Source: JAJXWB01 sp964634325
Lineage (GTDB): Bacteria; Pseudomonadota; Alphaproteobacteria; Rhizobiales; Beijerinckiaceae
NCBI GenBank assembly: GCA_964634325.1
Contig: CAZWJF010000001.1
Location: forward strand, 310,001 to 374,000
Reading direction: 5' to 3'
Length of the DNA stretch: 64,000 nt
Every line of letters starts with the position of its first letter. The first letter of the stretch is position 1. This document shows, piece by piece, positions 40,942 through 48,954 of the stretch. The translations under genes and the position numbers were made by a program. The notes beneath the pieces were generated by a model, which searched no databases, had not been told where the DNA came from, and saw nothing but the letters and a program-made list of their open reading frames with translations.

Positions 40942-41601
40942 TCAGCGCGCCAGCATCGTCTGCGTCAGCGCGCGCGCGCCTGCGGCGAGCTTGTCCCATT
41001 GGCCGAGCAAAGGCCGCGCAAAGCGCAGGGACACGTCGAGATCGCGTTCGCGGAAGACGGTGAGGCAGGTCTCCGGCAATCCGTCGGAGGGCGTGGTGGC
41101 GCGCGTGCACCGCGCCGCGAAGGTTCGGCCTTCCGGCGGCGCAAAATAGAGATCCTCGCCGGCGTAGGGCGAGCCGTCCTGAAATCTGCGCTTGAGCAGC
41201 CCTTCCTCGGTCTCGACGACCTCCGGTTCGAGAAAGCGCGCGTAAAGCGTCGCGACGAGATCGGGCGGGTCTATCTTGCGGTCGGCGGGGCCGAGCGTGA
41301 GGAAGACGAGCGCGCTCTTGCCGCGTCCGTCGACGTCCGAAAGCGGCGTCGTCGCGTCGCCTGCCGGCCGGAAGTCCGGAAAGGTCGCCGCTATGTCGAG
41401 AGCTTCGATCCGCCCGCCGACGCGGCCGCCGGCGAACCGGGCGTAGGCGGGCGCATACACGAGCGCGACATCGCCGATGCGCGAAACGACAATCGCGCGA
41501 TCTTGCGTAGCCCGTTGCGTGATATACCACGCCCCGACGCCGGCTGCCGCGATCAACGCGACGCCGAGGGCGATAACGAGAGAGCGGGCGCGGCGCGTCA
41601 T
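40942..41601 (-). CDS. Membrane-anchored protein of unknown function (219 aa)
   Basis: 219 residues from ATG 41601. Signal anchor MTRRARSLVIALGVALIAAA at 1-27, then a periplasmic part containing GDVALVYAPAYARFAGGRVG, VDGRGKSALVFLTLGP, LKRRFQDGSPYAGEDLYFAP and two cysteines (AARCTRATT, PETCLTVF). No known domain is recognised. Length and pattern are typical of a conserved Rhizobiales hypothetical. It is convergent with the DUF3126 gene (three-base gap) and divergent from hisI. Confidence 0.75.
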   Translation of the reverse strand: MTRRARSLVIALGVALIAAAGVGAWYITQRATQDRAIVVSRIGDVALVYAPAYARFAGGRVGGRIEALDIAATFPDFRPAGDATTPLSDVDGRGKSALVFLTLGPADRKIDPPDLVATLYARFLEPEVVETEEGLLKRRFQDGSPYAGEDLYFAPPEGRTFAARCTRATTPSDGLPETCLTVFRERDLDVSLRFARPLLGQWDKLAAGARALTQTMLAR

Positions 41602-41643
41602 GATTTCGCGACTATGCCAGATTCGCCGGCCAGAGGATGAGCG

Positions 41644-42051
41644 ATGCCGATCGACAAGTTCGAGACCGTGACCGACAAGAGCAAGCTGGAAGAGGGCGCC
41701 GTTTTCGCGCCGCGCTTCGACGCAGCCGGTCTCGTCGTCTGCGTGACCGTCGAGGCGGCGACCAACGAGCCGCTGATGCTCGCCTACATGAATGCGGAAT
41801 CGCTGCGGCTGACGCTCGAGACCGGCGTCGCGCACTATTGGTCGCGCTCGCGCAACGCGCTCTGGCGCAAGGGCGACACGTCAGGCCAGGTGCAGCGGGT
41901 GGTGGACATGCGCGTCGATTGCGATCAGGACGCGATCCTGCTGCGCGTCGAAGCCGGCGGCGACGGCGGCGCGTGCCATACCGGACGCAAGTCCTGCTTC
42001 TATCGCCGCGTCGATCCGGCGACCGGGCGTCTGGTCTTCATCGAAAGCTAA
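41644..42051 (+). CDS. hisI: Phosphoribosyl-AMP cyclohydrolase
   Basis: 135 residues. Third step of histidine synthesis: hydrolytic opening of the PR-AMP adenine ring. EAATNEPLMLAYMNAESLRL, YWSRSRNALWRKGDTSG and the zinc ligands VDCDQDAI and ACHTGRKSCFYRRV are standard. The HisE pyrophosphohydrolase domain fused in some bacteria is absent, so it is a stand-alone HisI. Divergent from the membrane-anchored hypothetical; no other his gene is in the window. Confidence 0.96.
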   Translation: MPIDKFETVTDKSKLEEGAVFAPRFDAAGLVVCVTVEAATNEPLMLAYMNAESLRLTLETGVAHYWSRSRNALWRKGDTSGQVQRVVDMRVDCDQDAILLRVEAGGDGGACHTGRKSCFYRRVDPATGRLVFIES

Positions 42052-42171
42052 CCAGACTGGAACTTTCGCCGGCCGGACCCATTTTATTAATGATCTAGCG
42101 ATCTTGCCGGATCAGCTTTTTCTCCGGAGGGCCCAAAAGGCTTGTCGGCCCTGCGTCCAGCGAGATCGACC

Positions 42172-43221
42172 ATGTTGTCGTTCATGCGTAGAGCCCAGGC
42201 GATGTGGAGCGACGAAAGCGGCGCAGGCGCGACGATCGCCGCGTCCCGACCCGAACCTCAGCGCAAATCGATGAGCGCGCGGCGTCCGAAAATCGGCCTC
42301 GCGCTCGGCGCGGGCGCGGCGCGCGGCTGGTGCCACATCGGCGTTCTGCGGGAGTTCGAAGCGGCCGGGTTCAAACCGGATATCGTCGCGGGCACCTCTA
42401 TCGGCGCGTTGGTCGGCGGCTGCTACGCGGCCGGCGAACTCGACGCGATCGAACGTTTCGCCCGTTCGCTGTCGCGGCGTCGCGTGCTGTCGCTGCTCGA
42501 TCTGTCGTTTTCCGGCGGCGGCTTGTTCAGCGGCGCGCGGTTGCGGGACAAGCTGGAGCTCGCGCTAGCCGGAAAGACGATCGAGAATGTCGCGATTCCT
42601 TTCGCCGCCGTGGCTACGGAAATCTCGACGGGCCACGAAATCTGGCTTCGCTCGGGTCGGCTCGCGCGCGCGCTCAACGCATCCTATGCGATGCCGGGCT
42701 TGCTGGAGCCCGTGATGGTGGACGGCCGCTGGTTGTTCGACGGCGCGCTCGTCAATCCGATTCCCGTCTCGGTGTGCCGCGCGCTCGGCGCGGACATGGT
42801 CGTGGCGGTCAATCTCGTCTCCGATTCGATGTTCAGGGGCACGGTGATCGGCGACCGCAACATCGGCGACGAGACGACCAGCATGGTCGCCGAAAAGGTG
42901 GAACAGGCAGGCGCACGCAGCTGGATCGCGGGCGTCGCGTCGCCGACGGCGCTGCTCAAGCGCAGGCTTCGGCGCAATTCAAACGACGGTCCCGGCGTGG
43001 CGTCGGTCATGCTGGACGCGTTTTCGATCACGCAGGATCGCATCGCCCGCTCGCGCTTGGCCGGCGATCCGCCCGACGTGCTCATCAATGCGCGGCTCGA
43101 ACAATTCGGCCTGTTCGATTTTCATCGCGCCGCCGACATGATCGCGTTAGGGCGCGAGATCGCGCGCCGCCGATTGCCGGACATTCTCGAGCACGTCAGC
43201 GGCGCGGCGCAGGCCGGCTAG
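42172..43221 (+). CDS. Patatin-like phospholipase (RssA-like)
   Basis: 349 residues from ATG 42172; an in-frame TTG 42142 preceded by GGAGG at 42126-42130 is a rival start. Patatin motifs: glycine-rich oxyanion loop ALGAGAARGWCHIG, nucleophile elbow AGTSIGALVG, and the catalytic Asp in RWLFDGALVNPIP (DGA instead of the usual DGG). A variable N-terminal 40 residues (MWSDESGAGATIAASRPEPQ) carries no signal. RssA-like patatins are bacterial lipases of uncertain physiological substrate. The patatin gene follows hisI on the same strand, an order often seen near folE in Rhizobiales. Confidence 0.88.
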   Translation: MLSFMRRAQAMWSDESGAGATIAASRPEPQRKSMSARRPKIGLALGAGAARGWCHIGVLREFEAAGFKPDIVAGTSIGALVGGCYAAGELDAIERFARSLSRRRVLSLLDLSFSGGGLFSGARLRDKLELALAGKTIENVAIPFAAVATEISTGHEIWLRSGRLARALNASYAMPGLLEPVMVDGRWLFDGALVNPIPVSVCRALGADMVVAVNLVSDSMFRGTVIGDRNIGDETTSMVAEKVEQAGARSWIAGVASPTALLKRRLRRNSNDGPGVASVMLDAFSITQDRIARSRLAGDPPDVLINARLEQFGLFDFHRAADMIALGREIARRRLPDILEHVSGAAQAG

Positions 43222-43222
43222 A

Positions 43223-43657
43223 TCACGCCGAAGCGATGTATTCGCGCAAGGCCTTGTGTTCGCTCTCGATGGCTTCGAGGCGAATCTTCACCACGTCGCC
43301 GATCGACACGACACCCACGAGCTTGCCGTCGCGCAGGATCGGCAGGTGGCGGATGCGGCTTTCGGTCATCACGCCCATCGTGGCCTCGATCGGTTGATCC
43401 TCGGTGGCGCTGATGACTTTCGAAGTCATGTGCTTCGCCACCTGATCGCCCAGCGCCTCGGCGCCGCCGGCCGAAACAGCGCGAACAATGTCGCGCTCCG
43501 AGAGAATGCCGAGCACGTCGCGCCCCGCGTCGGCGACGACGACGGCGCCGATGCGATTGCGGCAGAGAATGTCGGCTGCTTCGCGCAACGTCAGGTGCGG
43601 TTGCGCCGTCACCACGTCGCGCCCCTTGATCGCGAGAATGCGTGCGACAGTCATCAT
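43223..43657 (-). CDS. CBS-domain pair protein
   Basis: 144 residues. Two CBS motifs: LTLREAADILCRNRIGAVVV...VLGILSERDIVRAV and ATEDQPIEATMGVMTESRIR...LVGVVSIGDVVKIRL. Together they form one Bateman module that typically binds adenine nucleotides. Small stand-alone Bateman proteins are frequent in alphaproteobacteria and may sense energy state. No partner domain is fused. It is convergent with the patatin gene. ATG 43654 is an alternative start. Confidence 0.92.
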   Translation of the reverse strand: MMTVARILAIKGRDVVTAQPHLTLREAADILCRNRIGAVVVADAGRDVLGILSERDIVRAVSAGGAEALGDQVAKHMTSKVISATEDQPIEATMGVMTESRIRHLPILRDGKLVGVVSIGDVVKIRLEAIESEHKALREYIASA

Positions 43658-43763
43658 TGGCCTCTCTGGTTTCGCCCTATCTCACACGCGGCTTGCTCGC
43701 CGTCTTGAGCCGAAGCATGCGCTGCTTCACGCAGCTAGGCAAGCGTAATTCGCAATGCCGCTC

Positions 43764-44558
43764 CTACTGCGCGGCATGGTCGGGGCGATCGAAAAGCGCA
43801 AAGCCGAGGAAGCCCGCGAGGAAGCCGCCGATGTGCGCTTCCCACGCGACCGACGCGCCGTCCGCGCCGATCGGCACATAGGCGCCGAACAGGAAATTGC
43901 CCGCGAACCACAAGGCCAGAAAGGTCATCGCGCGACGCTCGGTCAGCACCTGGCGAAGCGGCGGCGCAGGGCGTCGGTAGACGTAGAGATCGCGCGGCGG
44001 GGCATGGCCGCCGCCGAGCGGCGCGCCAGGCGAAAAGGCGAAACGAACGGCGGCGCCCATGGCGCCGGAGATCGCCGCGGAGGCGCCGACGACCGGCTGC
44101 AGTCCGAGCGGATGGACGAGATAGAAGGCGAGCGCGCCTGCGATCGCGGTGAAGACGTAGAACAGGACGAACCGAACGCCGCCAAAGCGCCGGCACACCG
44201 CTGTTCCGAATGCGAGCAGCCACACGCTGTTGATGAGAATGTGCGCGAGGCCGCCGTGCAGCAGCGAATAGGTGAGCGGCGTCCACCAGCGCGGACCGTC
44301 GCCGAGCAGCAACGCGATTTCTCCAGCCGTCGCGTCCCCCTGTTCGATGGCGAGGCGGGTCGCCCGCCAGACGCTCTCGCGATCGAAGGGCAGGGTGAAC
44401 TGCGCTGGCACGAAGGCGAGTTCTGCGACGAGGCGGAAATCGCTCTCGGGCGTCAATGCGAGGCGAAGCGCGTGCGCGAGCACGAGGGCGGCGACGATCG
44501 CGACGACGGGATAGCCGGAGCGCGCAAACTCACGCTCTGAGGGAGGGATTTTGGTCAT
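43764..44558 (-). CDS. Rhomboid family intramembrane serine protease
   Basis: 264 residues from ATG 44558; in-frame ATGs at 44609 and 44669 are possible but the N-terminus they add is proline-rich and would run through a perfect hairpin. Six or seven helices. The rhomboid dyad is Ser in VVGASAAISGAMGAAV and His in AWEAHIGGFLAGFLG; the HGGLAHILINSVWLLAFG segment carries the conserved HxxxN. A large hydrophilic insertion (GAPLGGGHAPPRDLYVYRRP) lies after the serine helix. Substrates unknown. Confidence 0.9.
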   Translation of the reverse strand: MTKIPPSEREFARSGYPVVAIVAALVLAHALRLALTPESDFRLVAELAFVPAQFTLPFDRESVWRATRLAIEQGDATAGEIALLLGDGPRWWTPLTYSLLHGGLAHILINSVWLLAFGTAVCRRFGGVRFVLFYVFTAIAGALAFYLVHPLGLQPVVGASAAISGAMGAAVRFAFSPGAPLGGGHAPPRDLYVYRRPAPPLRQVLTERRAMTFLALWFAGNFLFGAYVPIGADGASVAWEAHIGGFLAGFLGFALFDRPDHAAQ

Positions 44559-44930
44559 GGATTCGGGGGGCGGAGGGGGAAGAACCGGAGCCAGGTTCTT
44601 CCCCCGCATTTCGGAGCCATCGACGAGCGCCCGCCATCGACCGCTGATCGGAGCAGGTGGCGCGGGCATGTCCGGCAATGAGCCAATTCGCCGGACGATT
44701 TCCGCTCGTCACGCTTGAAGTTCATGCCCAAGAGCCATTGGGCTTAACCGTTGCGTCACGACCCTTTTCTCTCATTTCCGAGCCATCCGCGCAATTGAAA
44801 CGCCTCGTTAACATTAACGCGCGCGGGGGTGGCATGTCGCCTGCTGAATGTCCGGCAAGCGCACCGAAGCGCGCTTCGGCTGTGCCGAATGAGAACAAGC
44901 CTGACCGGCCAACGACCTGACGGGGCGACG
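44559..44930. other. Intergenic region between rhomboid and PAS_5 genes
   Basis: 372 bases, divergent arrangement, so it should hold promoters for both genes. It contains the perfect hairpin at 44575-44605 and, further right, GCCCAA/TTGGGC separated by six bases (about 44727-44744) followed by an AT-richer stretch (ttgaaacgcctcgttaacat) near 44795. No gene is apparent apart from possible N-terminal extensions of the neighbours. Confidence 0.5.
44575..44605 (-). promoter_or_regulatory. Perfect 12-bp hairpin upstream of rhomboid gene
   Basis: GGGGGAAGAACC (44575-44586) and GGTTCTTCCCCC (44594-44605) form a 12-bp perfect stem with a seven-base loop. On the rhomboid transcript it ends 16 bases before ATG 44558 and could sequester the ribosome binding region or act as an attenuator. 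A dispersed repeat is an alternative. Confidence 0.5.
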
Positions 44931-45524
44931 ATGAGACAGAAGGCGACGCGGGAGCTCTACTCGTACTGGAACGCGCTGCGTCGCCATCGCGCGGCGCCGG
45001 ATCGCGCGGAAATCGATCCCGCCGAAATCCGCTCGATCCTCTCCAATACCTTCATGATCGAGGCGGATCAGGATGGACTCTATCCGCTCCGGTTGTCTGG
45101 CGCGCGCCTGAATGCGCTGTGGATTCAGGAACTCAAGGGACGCTCGTTTCTCGACCTGTGGGGCGAGGACCGGGCGAACATGGAAGCGGTCCTTCTTACG
45201 GTCATGGACGGGGCGGCGCCGGTGGTCGCGGGCGTTCAGGCGGCTCCGGCCGGACGTCCGCCGCTGGACCTCGAAATGCTCTTGTTGCCGCTGCGGCATC
45301 ACGGCCGCACGCATGCGCGCATTCTCGGCGCGCTCACCGCCGCGCGCGCGCCGGAATGGTTGGGACTGCTGCCGGTGGAACGGCTCGAGTTGCGCTCGAT
45401 CCGCATCATGACCGGTTCCGACGCCCGGGTCGATCTGCCCTTGATGGGCCGCGGGCCCGGCGTCCCGGAGCGGCGTCTCGCGTCGCGCGCCCAGTTGAAA
45501 GTCATACGAGGCGGCCTTTCGTAG
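44931..45524 (+). CDS. PAS_5 domain protein (PF07310-like)
   Basis: 197 residues from ATG 44931. LYSYWNALRRHRAAPDRAEI, IRSILSNTFMIEADQDGLYP, LRLSGARLNALWIQELKGRS and FLDLWGEDR are hallmarks of the alphaproteobacterial PAS_5 family, single PAS-fold proteins of unknown ligand. The C-terminal part is longer than the minimal family and ends RAQLKVIRGGLS. It lies about 150 bases before a double-PilZ gene in the same orientation; such neighbours are common. It may bind a signal linked to c-di-GMP or stress regulation (inference). Confidence 0.85.
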   Translation: MRQKATRELYSYWNALRRHRAAPDRAEIDPAEIRSILSNTFMIEADQDGLYPLRLSGARLNALWIQELKGRSFLDLWGEDRANMEAVLLTVMDGAAPVVAGVQAAPAGRPPLDLEMLLLPLRHHGRTHARILGALTAARAPEWLGLLPVERLELRSIRIMTGSDARVDLPLMGRGPGVPERRLASRAQLKVIRGGLS

Positions 45525-45676
45525 ACCTTGCCCGCTTGCTCGAAGATCAAAGGAATCCGGCAAGGAACGCCTAATGTTTGCTCACGAATTGGCTGGCGCA
45601 GGTTGCCGCGGGTAAGCCGCCATTAACCATCGAAGTCTAGGGTTCTCGGCAAGTTCGTGTGCAAAGAGGACAGACG

Positions 45677-46285
45677 TTGGCTCAGACGCTCCGCAGATCG
45701 AGCGCCAGACCGGTTGAGCGGCGACGCTATCAGCGCGTCAGGATTTCGATCGCCGGCCGCTATATGCTCGCGAACAAGGAAGAATATCCTTGCAGGACCG
45801 TCGACGCCTCGCCCGGCGGACTGCGCGTCTCCGCGCCGGCCAGAGGATCGGTCGGCGAGCGGGTGGTGTTCTATTTCGAAGAGCTCGGGCGCCTCGAAGG
45901 CATGATCGTGCGCCAGGTCGAGGAGGGGTTCGCCGTCGCGCTGATCCTGTCGCAGAGCAAGCGCGAGCGGATCGCCGATCTGTTGACCTGGATGGTCAAC
46001 AGCGAAGAGGACGATGGCGTCGCGAGCCGGCGGCACAAGCGCATCACGCCGAAGGCGACAACGGCTGTCATGACCGTCGAGGGCGGCGATTCGATTCCGG
46101 TCCACGTGGTCGACGTATCGGTGTCGGGCGTCGGCCTGCAGACCGACAAGCTGCCGCCGGTGGGCGCGCGCGTCGAGATCGGTCGCCGTTCCGGCCGCGT
46201 GGTGCGTCACTTCAACGGCGGTCTCGCCATCGAATTCTCGCGGCTCATTCCGATCGAGGAATTCGACGAGGACATCGTCCTCTAG
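45677..46285 (+). CDS. Tandem PilZ-domain c-di-GMP-binding protein
   Basis: 202 residues from TTG 45677, six bases after AGAGGA (GTG 45659 possible). Two PilZ modules are visible. The first has RRRYQRVRI (RxxxR) and TVDASPGGLR (DxSxxG); the second has RRHKRI and VVDVSVSGVG. Both keep the residues that bind c-di-GMP. Soluble, no catalytic domain. The GGDEF/EAL protein at 29019-31226 is another c-di-GMP component in the window. The target of this protein is unknown. Confidence 0.87.
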   Translation: MAQTLRRSSARPVERRRYQRVRISIAGRYMLANKEEYPCRTVDASPGGLRVSAPARGSVGERVVFYFEELGRLEGMIVRQVEEGFAVALILSQSKRERIADLLTWMVNSEEDDGVASRRHKRITPKATTAVMTVEGGDSIPVHVVDVSVSGVGLQTDKLPPVGARVEIGRRSGRVVRHFNGGLAIEFSRLIPIEEFDEDIVL

Positions 46286-46293
46286 CGGTCGGC

Positions 46294-46827
46294 TCAGTCC
46301 TCGATTTTCGTCAATCCGTCGCGGAAGCGCTTGGCGCGCGCGGCGTAGACGGCCGCAATCATTCGGCCGGCGCCGGCCCCTTTCTCGTCGAGCGTGCGCG
46401 CGACTTTCGCCGGAGCGCCGACGATCAACGAATTGTCCGGAAACTCCTTGCCCTCGGTGACCAGCGCGTTGGCGCCGACCAGGCAGTTCTTGCCGATCTT
46501 AGCGCCGTTCAGGATGGTTGCGCCCATGCCGATGAGTGCGCCCTCGCCGATCACGCAGCCATGCAGGATGACGTTGTGGCCGATCGTGACGTCTGCGCCG
46601 ATGGTCAGCGGAAAGCCGGGGTCGGTGTGCAGAATGCAGCCGTCCTGCACGTTGGCGCGCGGGCCGATGTCGATCAGATCGGTGTCGCCGCGCACGACGG
46701 CGTTGAACCAGACGCTGGCGTCTTCGCCCATCCGCACCTTGCCGATCACCTGCGCGCCGGGCGCCACGAAGTACTTGTCCTTCGCCGGCAATTCGGGATT
46801 GAGCGTATCGAGCTTGTAGATCGGCAT
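46294..46827 (-). CDS. Gamma carbonic anhydrase family protein
   Basis: 177 residues from ATG 46827. Left-handed beta-helix of hexapeptide repeats: VAPGAQVIGKVRMGEDASVW, RGDTDLIDIGPRANVQDGCI, LHTDPG, TIGHNVILHGCVIGEGALIG. The three zinc histidines typical of the gamma class are in LHTD, IGHN and LHGC. Trimeric, cytoplasmic; activity of such YrdA/CaiE-like members varies. It overlaps no neighbour and is followed leftward by the end of the PilZ gene. Confidence 0.93.
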   Translation of the reverse strand: MPIYKLDTLNPELPAKDKYFVAPGAQVIGKVRMGEDASVWFNAVVRGDTDLIDIGPRANVQDGCILHTDPGFPLTIGADVTIGHNVILHGCVIGEGALIGMGATILNGAKIGKNCLVGANALVTEGKEFPDNSLIVGAPAKVARTLDEKGAGAGRMIAAVYAARAKRFRDGLTKIED

Positions 46828-46886
46828 GGGCGTCCTCGTCAGCGGGCGCACCATCGCATGCGACGCCGCGAGACGGAAGGCCGACG

Positions 46887-47255
46887 TCAGTTCCGGTCCG
46901 CGATCCAGGCGCGCGCCGCGTCGCGCTCCGCGAGCGGGAAGCTCCTTACGACAGCGGGCATCAGAAAGGCGAAGGCGCGCATCGCCTGCGCGATCCATTC
47001 GACGTCCGTCACCACGGCGACGCGCTCCCAGCGGTTCAAGTGGCCCATGCCCGTCTTGAAGTCCTCCCACATCGCGCCGGCGTCGAAGCCTTCGAAATCG
47101 GGCGCAAGTTCGTAATAGAAGCGCAGCTTGCCGTCCGACCTGGTCGCTGCGTCGACCGCCGGCTCGAGAATCGTGCGGTAGTCTTCGCGCGTCACGCGGC
47201 CGTGCGCCGAAAAGGCGAGGGCGCCTTCGGAGAATCCCGTCAATCGTTTCAGCAT
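46887..47255 (-). CDS. STAS/SpoIIAA-like domain protein
   Basis: 122 residues. ALAFSAHGRVTREDYRTILE, KLRFYYELAPDFEGFDAGAM, RWERVAVVTDVEWIAQAMRA and FPLAERDAARAWIAD match the SpoIIAA-like family (PF11964), small alpha/beta proteins structurally close to anti-sigma antagonists and to lipid-binding domains. No phosphoacceptor Ser of SpoIIAA is clear. Same orientation as gamma carbonic anhydrase, 60 bases upstream of it. Confidence 0.85.
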   Translation of the reverse strand: MLKRLTGFSEGALAFSAHGRVTREDYRTILEPAVDAATRSDGKLRFYYELAPDFEGFDAGAMWEDFKTGMGHLNRWERVAVVTDVEWIAQAMRAFAFLMPAVVRSFPLAERDAARAWIADRN

Positions 47256-47334
47256 GGCTCTGCTCCCGTACGTCGCTGCTTGACACAGTGACGCGCGAAA
47301 GCGGCGGCAGTAGGCCGCCGTCAGCTCGACCGTG

Positions 47335-47967
47335 TTATCGACGGTCGCGCACGAGCGTCATGAAGCGCGCCTGTTCGGCCGGCTCGTCGCGGAAGAGGCC
47401 GGTGAAGCGCGTGGTGATCGTGGTTGCGCCTTGCTTGCGCACGCCGCGCATGGACATGCACATGTGCTCGGCTTCCACGAACACCGCCGTGCCGCGCGGG
47501 TTCAAATGCGTCTCGATCGCTTCGCTGATCTGCGCCGTCATCGCCTCCTGCGTCTGGAAGCGCCGCGCGTACATGTCGACGAGACGCGCGAGTTTCGACA
47601 GGCCGACGACCCCGTCGCGCGGAAAATAAGCGACGTGCGCCTTGCCCACGAAGGGCACCATGTGGTGCTCGCAATGCGAGGCGAATGGAATGTCGCTCAC
47701 CAGCACCATGTCGTCGTAGCCTTCGACCTCCTCGAAGACGCGGTCGAGAATGGCGCCGGCGTCCTCGCGATAGCCGGCGAACAATTCGCGATAGGCTTTG
47801 GCGACGCGCTTGGGCGTATCGATCAGCCCTTCGCGGGCCGGGTCGTCGCCAGCGTAAGCCAGAAGCACGCGGACGGCCGCCTCGGCCTCTTCCTGCGTGG
47901 GCGTCGGACGTTTGACGTCCTGGTTCAATTCTTTTCGGGCGTTCAAGGACTTAACCACCGCATCCAT
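47335..47967 (-). CDS. folE: GTP cyclohydrolase I
   Basis: 210 residues from ATG 47967; the in-frame ORF extending to 48465 overlaps the NifU-like gene on the other strand and is not credible. Converts GTP to dihydroneopterin triphosphate, first step of tetrahydrofolate synthesis. Zinc ligands in FASHCEHHMVPF and CMSMRGVRKQGA are intact, with GLSKLARLVDMYARRFQTQE and RFTGLFRDEP. Divergent from the NifU-like gene with about 130 bases between. Confidence 0.97.
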   Translation of the reverse strand: MDAVVKSLNARKELNQDVKRPTPTQEEAEAAVRVLLAYAGDDPAREGLIDTPKRVAKAYRELFAGYREDAGAILDRVFEEVEGYDDMVLVSDIPFASHCEHHMVPFVGKAHVAYFPRDGVVGLSKLARLVDMYARRFQTQEAMTAQISEAIETHLNPRGTAVFVEAEHMCMSMRGVRKQGATTITTRFTGLFRDEPAEQARFMTLVRDRR

Positions 47968-48099
47968 GTGGAGCCTCCAGAGGAAAATTTCGAACCTTCG
48001 CCCGAAACCGGCGCCGGTCTTCGCCAATGGCGACGGCCGACTATATAAGGACATAGGACTGCGCGGCCCATTCCGCCAGCCCCTGCGACGCGACGGCCC

Positions 48100-48549
48100 A
48101 TGCTCGACGAGATTTACAACAGGCGCATTCTGGAACTTGCGGCCGCCATTCCGAGGCTGGGGCGGCTCGACGCCCCGGACGCCACCGCGACCGCGCATTC
48201 CAAACTCTGCGGCTCGACTGTGACCGTCGACGTTCGGATCAGCGACGGAAAAGTCGTCGATTTCGCGCATGACGTGAAAGCCTGCGCGCTCGGGCAGGCC
48301 TCGTCCTCGATCATGGCGCGGCATGTGATCGGCGCGACGCCGCAGCAGTTGCGGGCGTTGCGCGACGAGGTGCGACGGATGCTGAAGGAAAACGGACCTC
48401 CGCCGTCGGGCGAATGGGCCGATATCGCCGCGCTCGAACCCGTACGCAATTACAAGGCCCGCCACGCCTCGACGCTCCTGACCTTCGACGCGACGGCGGA
48501 GGCGGCGACGCAGGCGGAGGCGCGGCAGGCGGCGCGCTCGGAAGCCTAG
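48100..48549 (+). CDS. NifU N-terminal-like Fe-S scaffold protein lacking the third cysteine
   Basis: 149 residues. AHSKLCGSTVTVDVRISDGK and FAHDVKACALGQASSSIMAR carry the first two scaffold cysteines of the IscU/SufU/NifU-N fold. At the third position the expected Cys is replaced (YKARHASTLLTFDA, with no Cys in the C-terminal half). I recall the same form in other Rhizobiales proteins next to yidD, so it is probably a family trait. It may not hold a cluster in the usual way. Followed by yidD after 70 bases. Confidence 0.88.
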   Translation: MLDEIYNRRILELAAAIPRLGRLDAPDATATAHSKLCGSTVTVDVRISDGKVVDFAHDVKACALGQASSSIMARHVIGATPQQLRALRDEVRRMLKENGPPPSGEWADIAALEPVRNYKARHASTLLTFDATAEAATQAEARQAARSEA

Positions 48550-48618
48550 CGACGCCGCGCGCCTGCCGCGTCATGCGTCCGCATTGACGCCGGCGCCGGA
48601 AGCGCCCACATCCGCGTC

Positions 48619-48954
48619 ATGGGACAGGACGATTTCCGATTTCGAGGCGTGAGCGACGCCCCTGCGCTGCTCGCGCGTGGCGCGATCCGGGGCTACCAGC
48701 TCACCCTGTCCGCCTTCATGGGCCGGCAATGCCGGCATCTGCCGAGCTGTTCGGATTACACTGCCGAGGCGATCGGCCGTTTCGGCCTGTGGGGCGGTGG
48801 GTGGATGGGGTTCTCCCGCATCTGCCGCTGCCGGCCGGGCGGGACGGCGGGTTTCGATCCGGTGCCGGCCCAGGCGCCGCAGGGCGCGGACGCGCTGCAT
48901 TTCTGGCGTTACGGCAAGTGGCGCGGGCCGCTCGTCTGCGAGCAGGTCGAGTAA
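48619..48954 (+). CDS. yidD: Membrane protein insertion efficiency factor YidD
   Basis: 111 residues. RGAIRGYQLTLSAFMGRQCR, HLPSCSDYTAEAIGRFGLWG and FSRICRCRPGGTAGFDPVP are the YidD family core with its conserved cysteines. YidD is a small amphipathic inner-membrane-associated protein that aids YidC-dependent insertion. It sits between the NifU-like gene and thrS as in many Rhizobiales. It is convergent with the membrane-anchored hypothetical that ends one base after its stop. Confidence 0.94.
   Translation: MGQDDFRFRGVSDAPALLARGAIRGYQLTLSAFMGRQCRHLPSCSDYTAEAIGRFGLWGGGWMGFSRICRCRPGGTAGFDPVPAQAPQGADALHFWRYGKWRGPLVCEQVE

Noticed and set aside
44559..44678. Pro-rich N-terminal extension of the rhomboid protein
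   Set aside because: No ribosome site precedes the upstream starts and the DNA contains a perfect hairpin, so ATG 44558 is preferred. Not fully excluded.
47968..48465. N-terminal extension of folE
   Set aside because: It runs antisense through the NifU-like gene; GTP cyclohydrolase I starts naturally at 47967.
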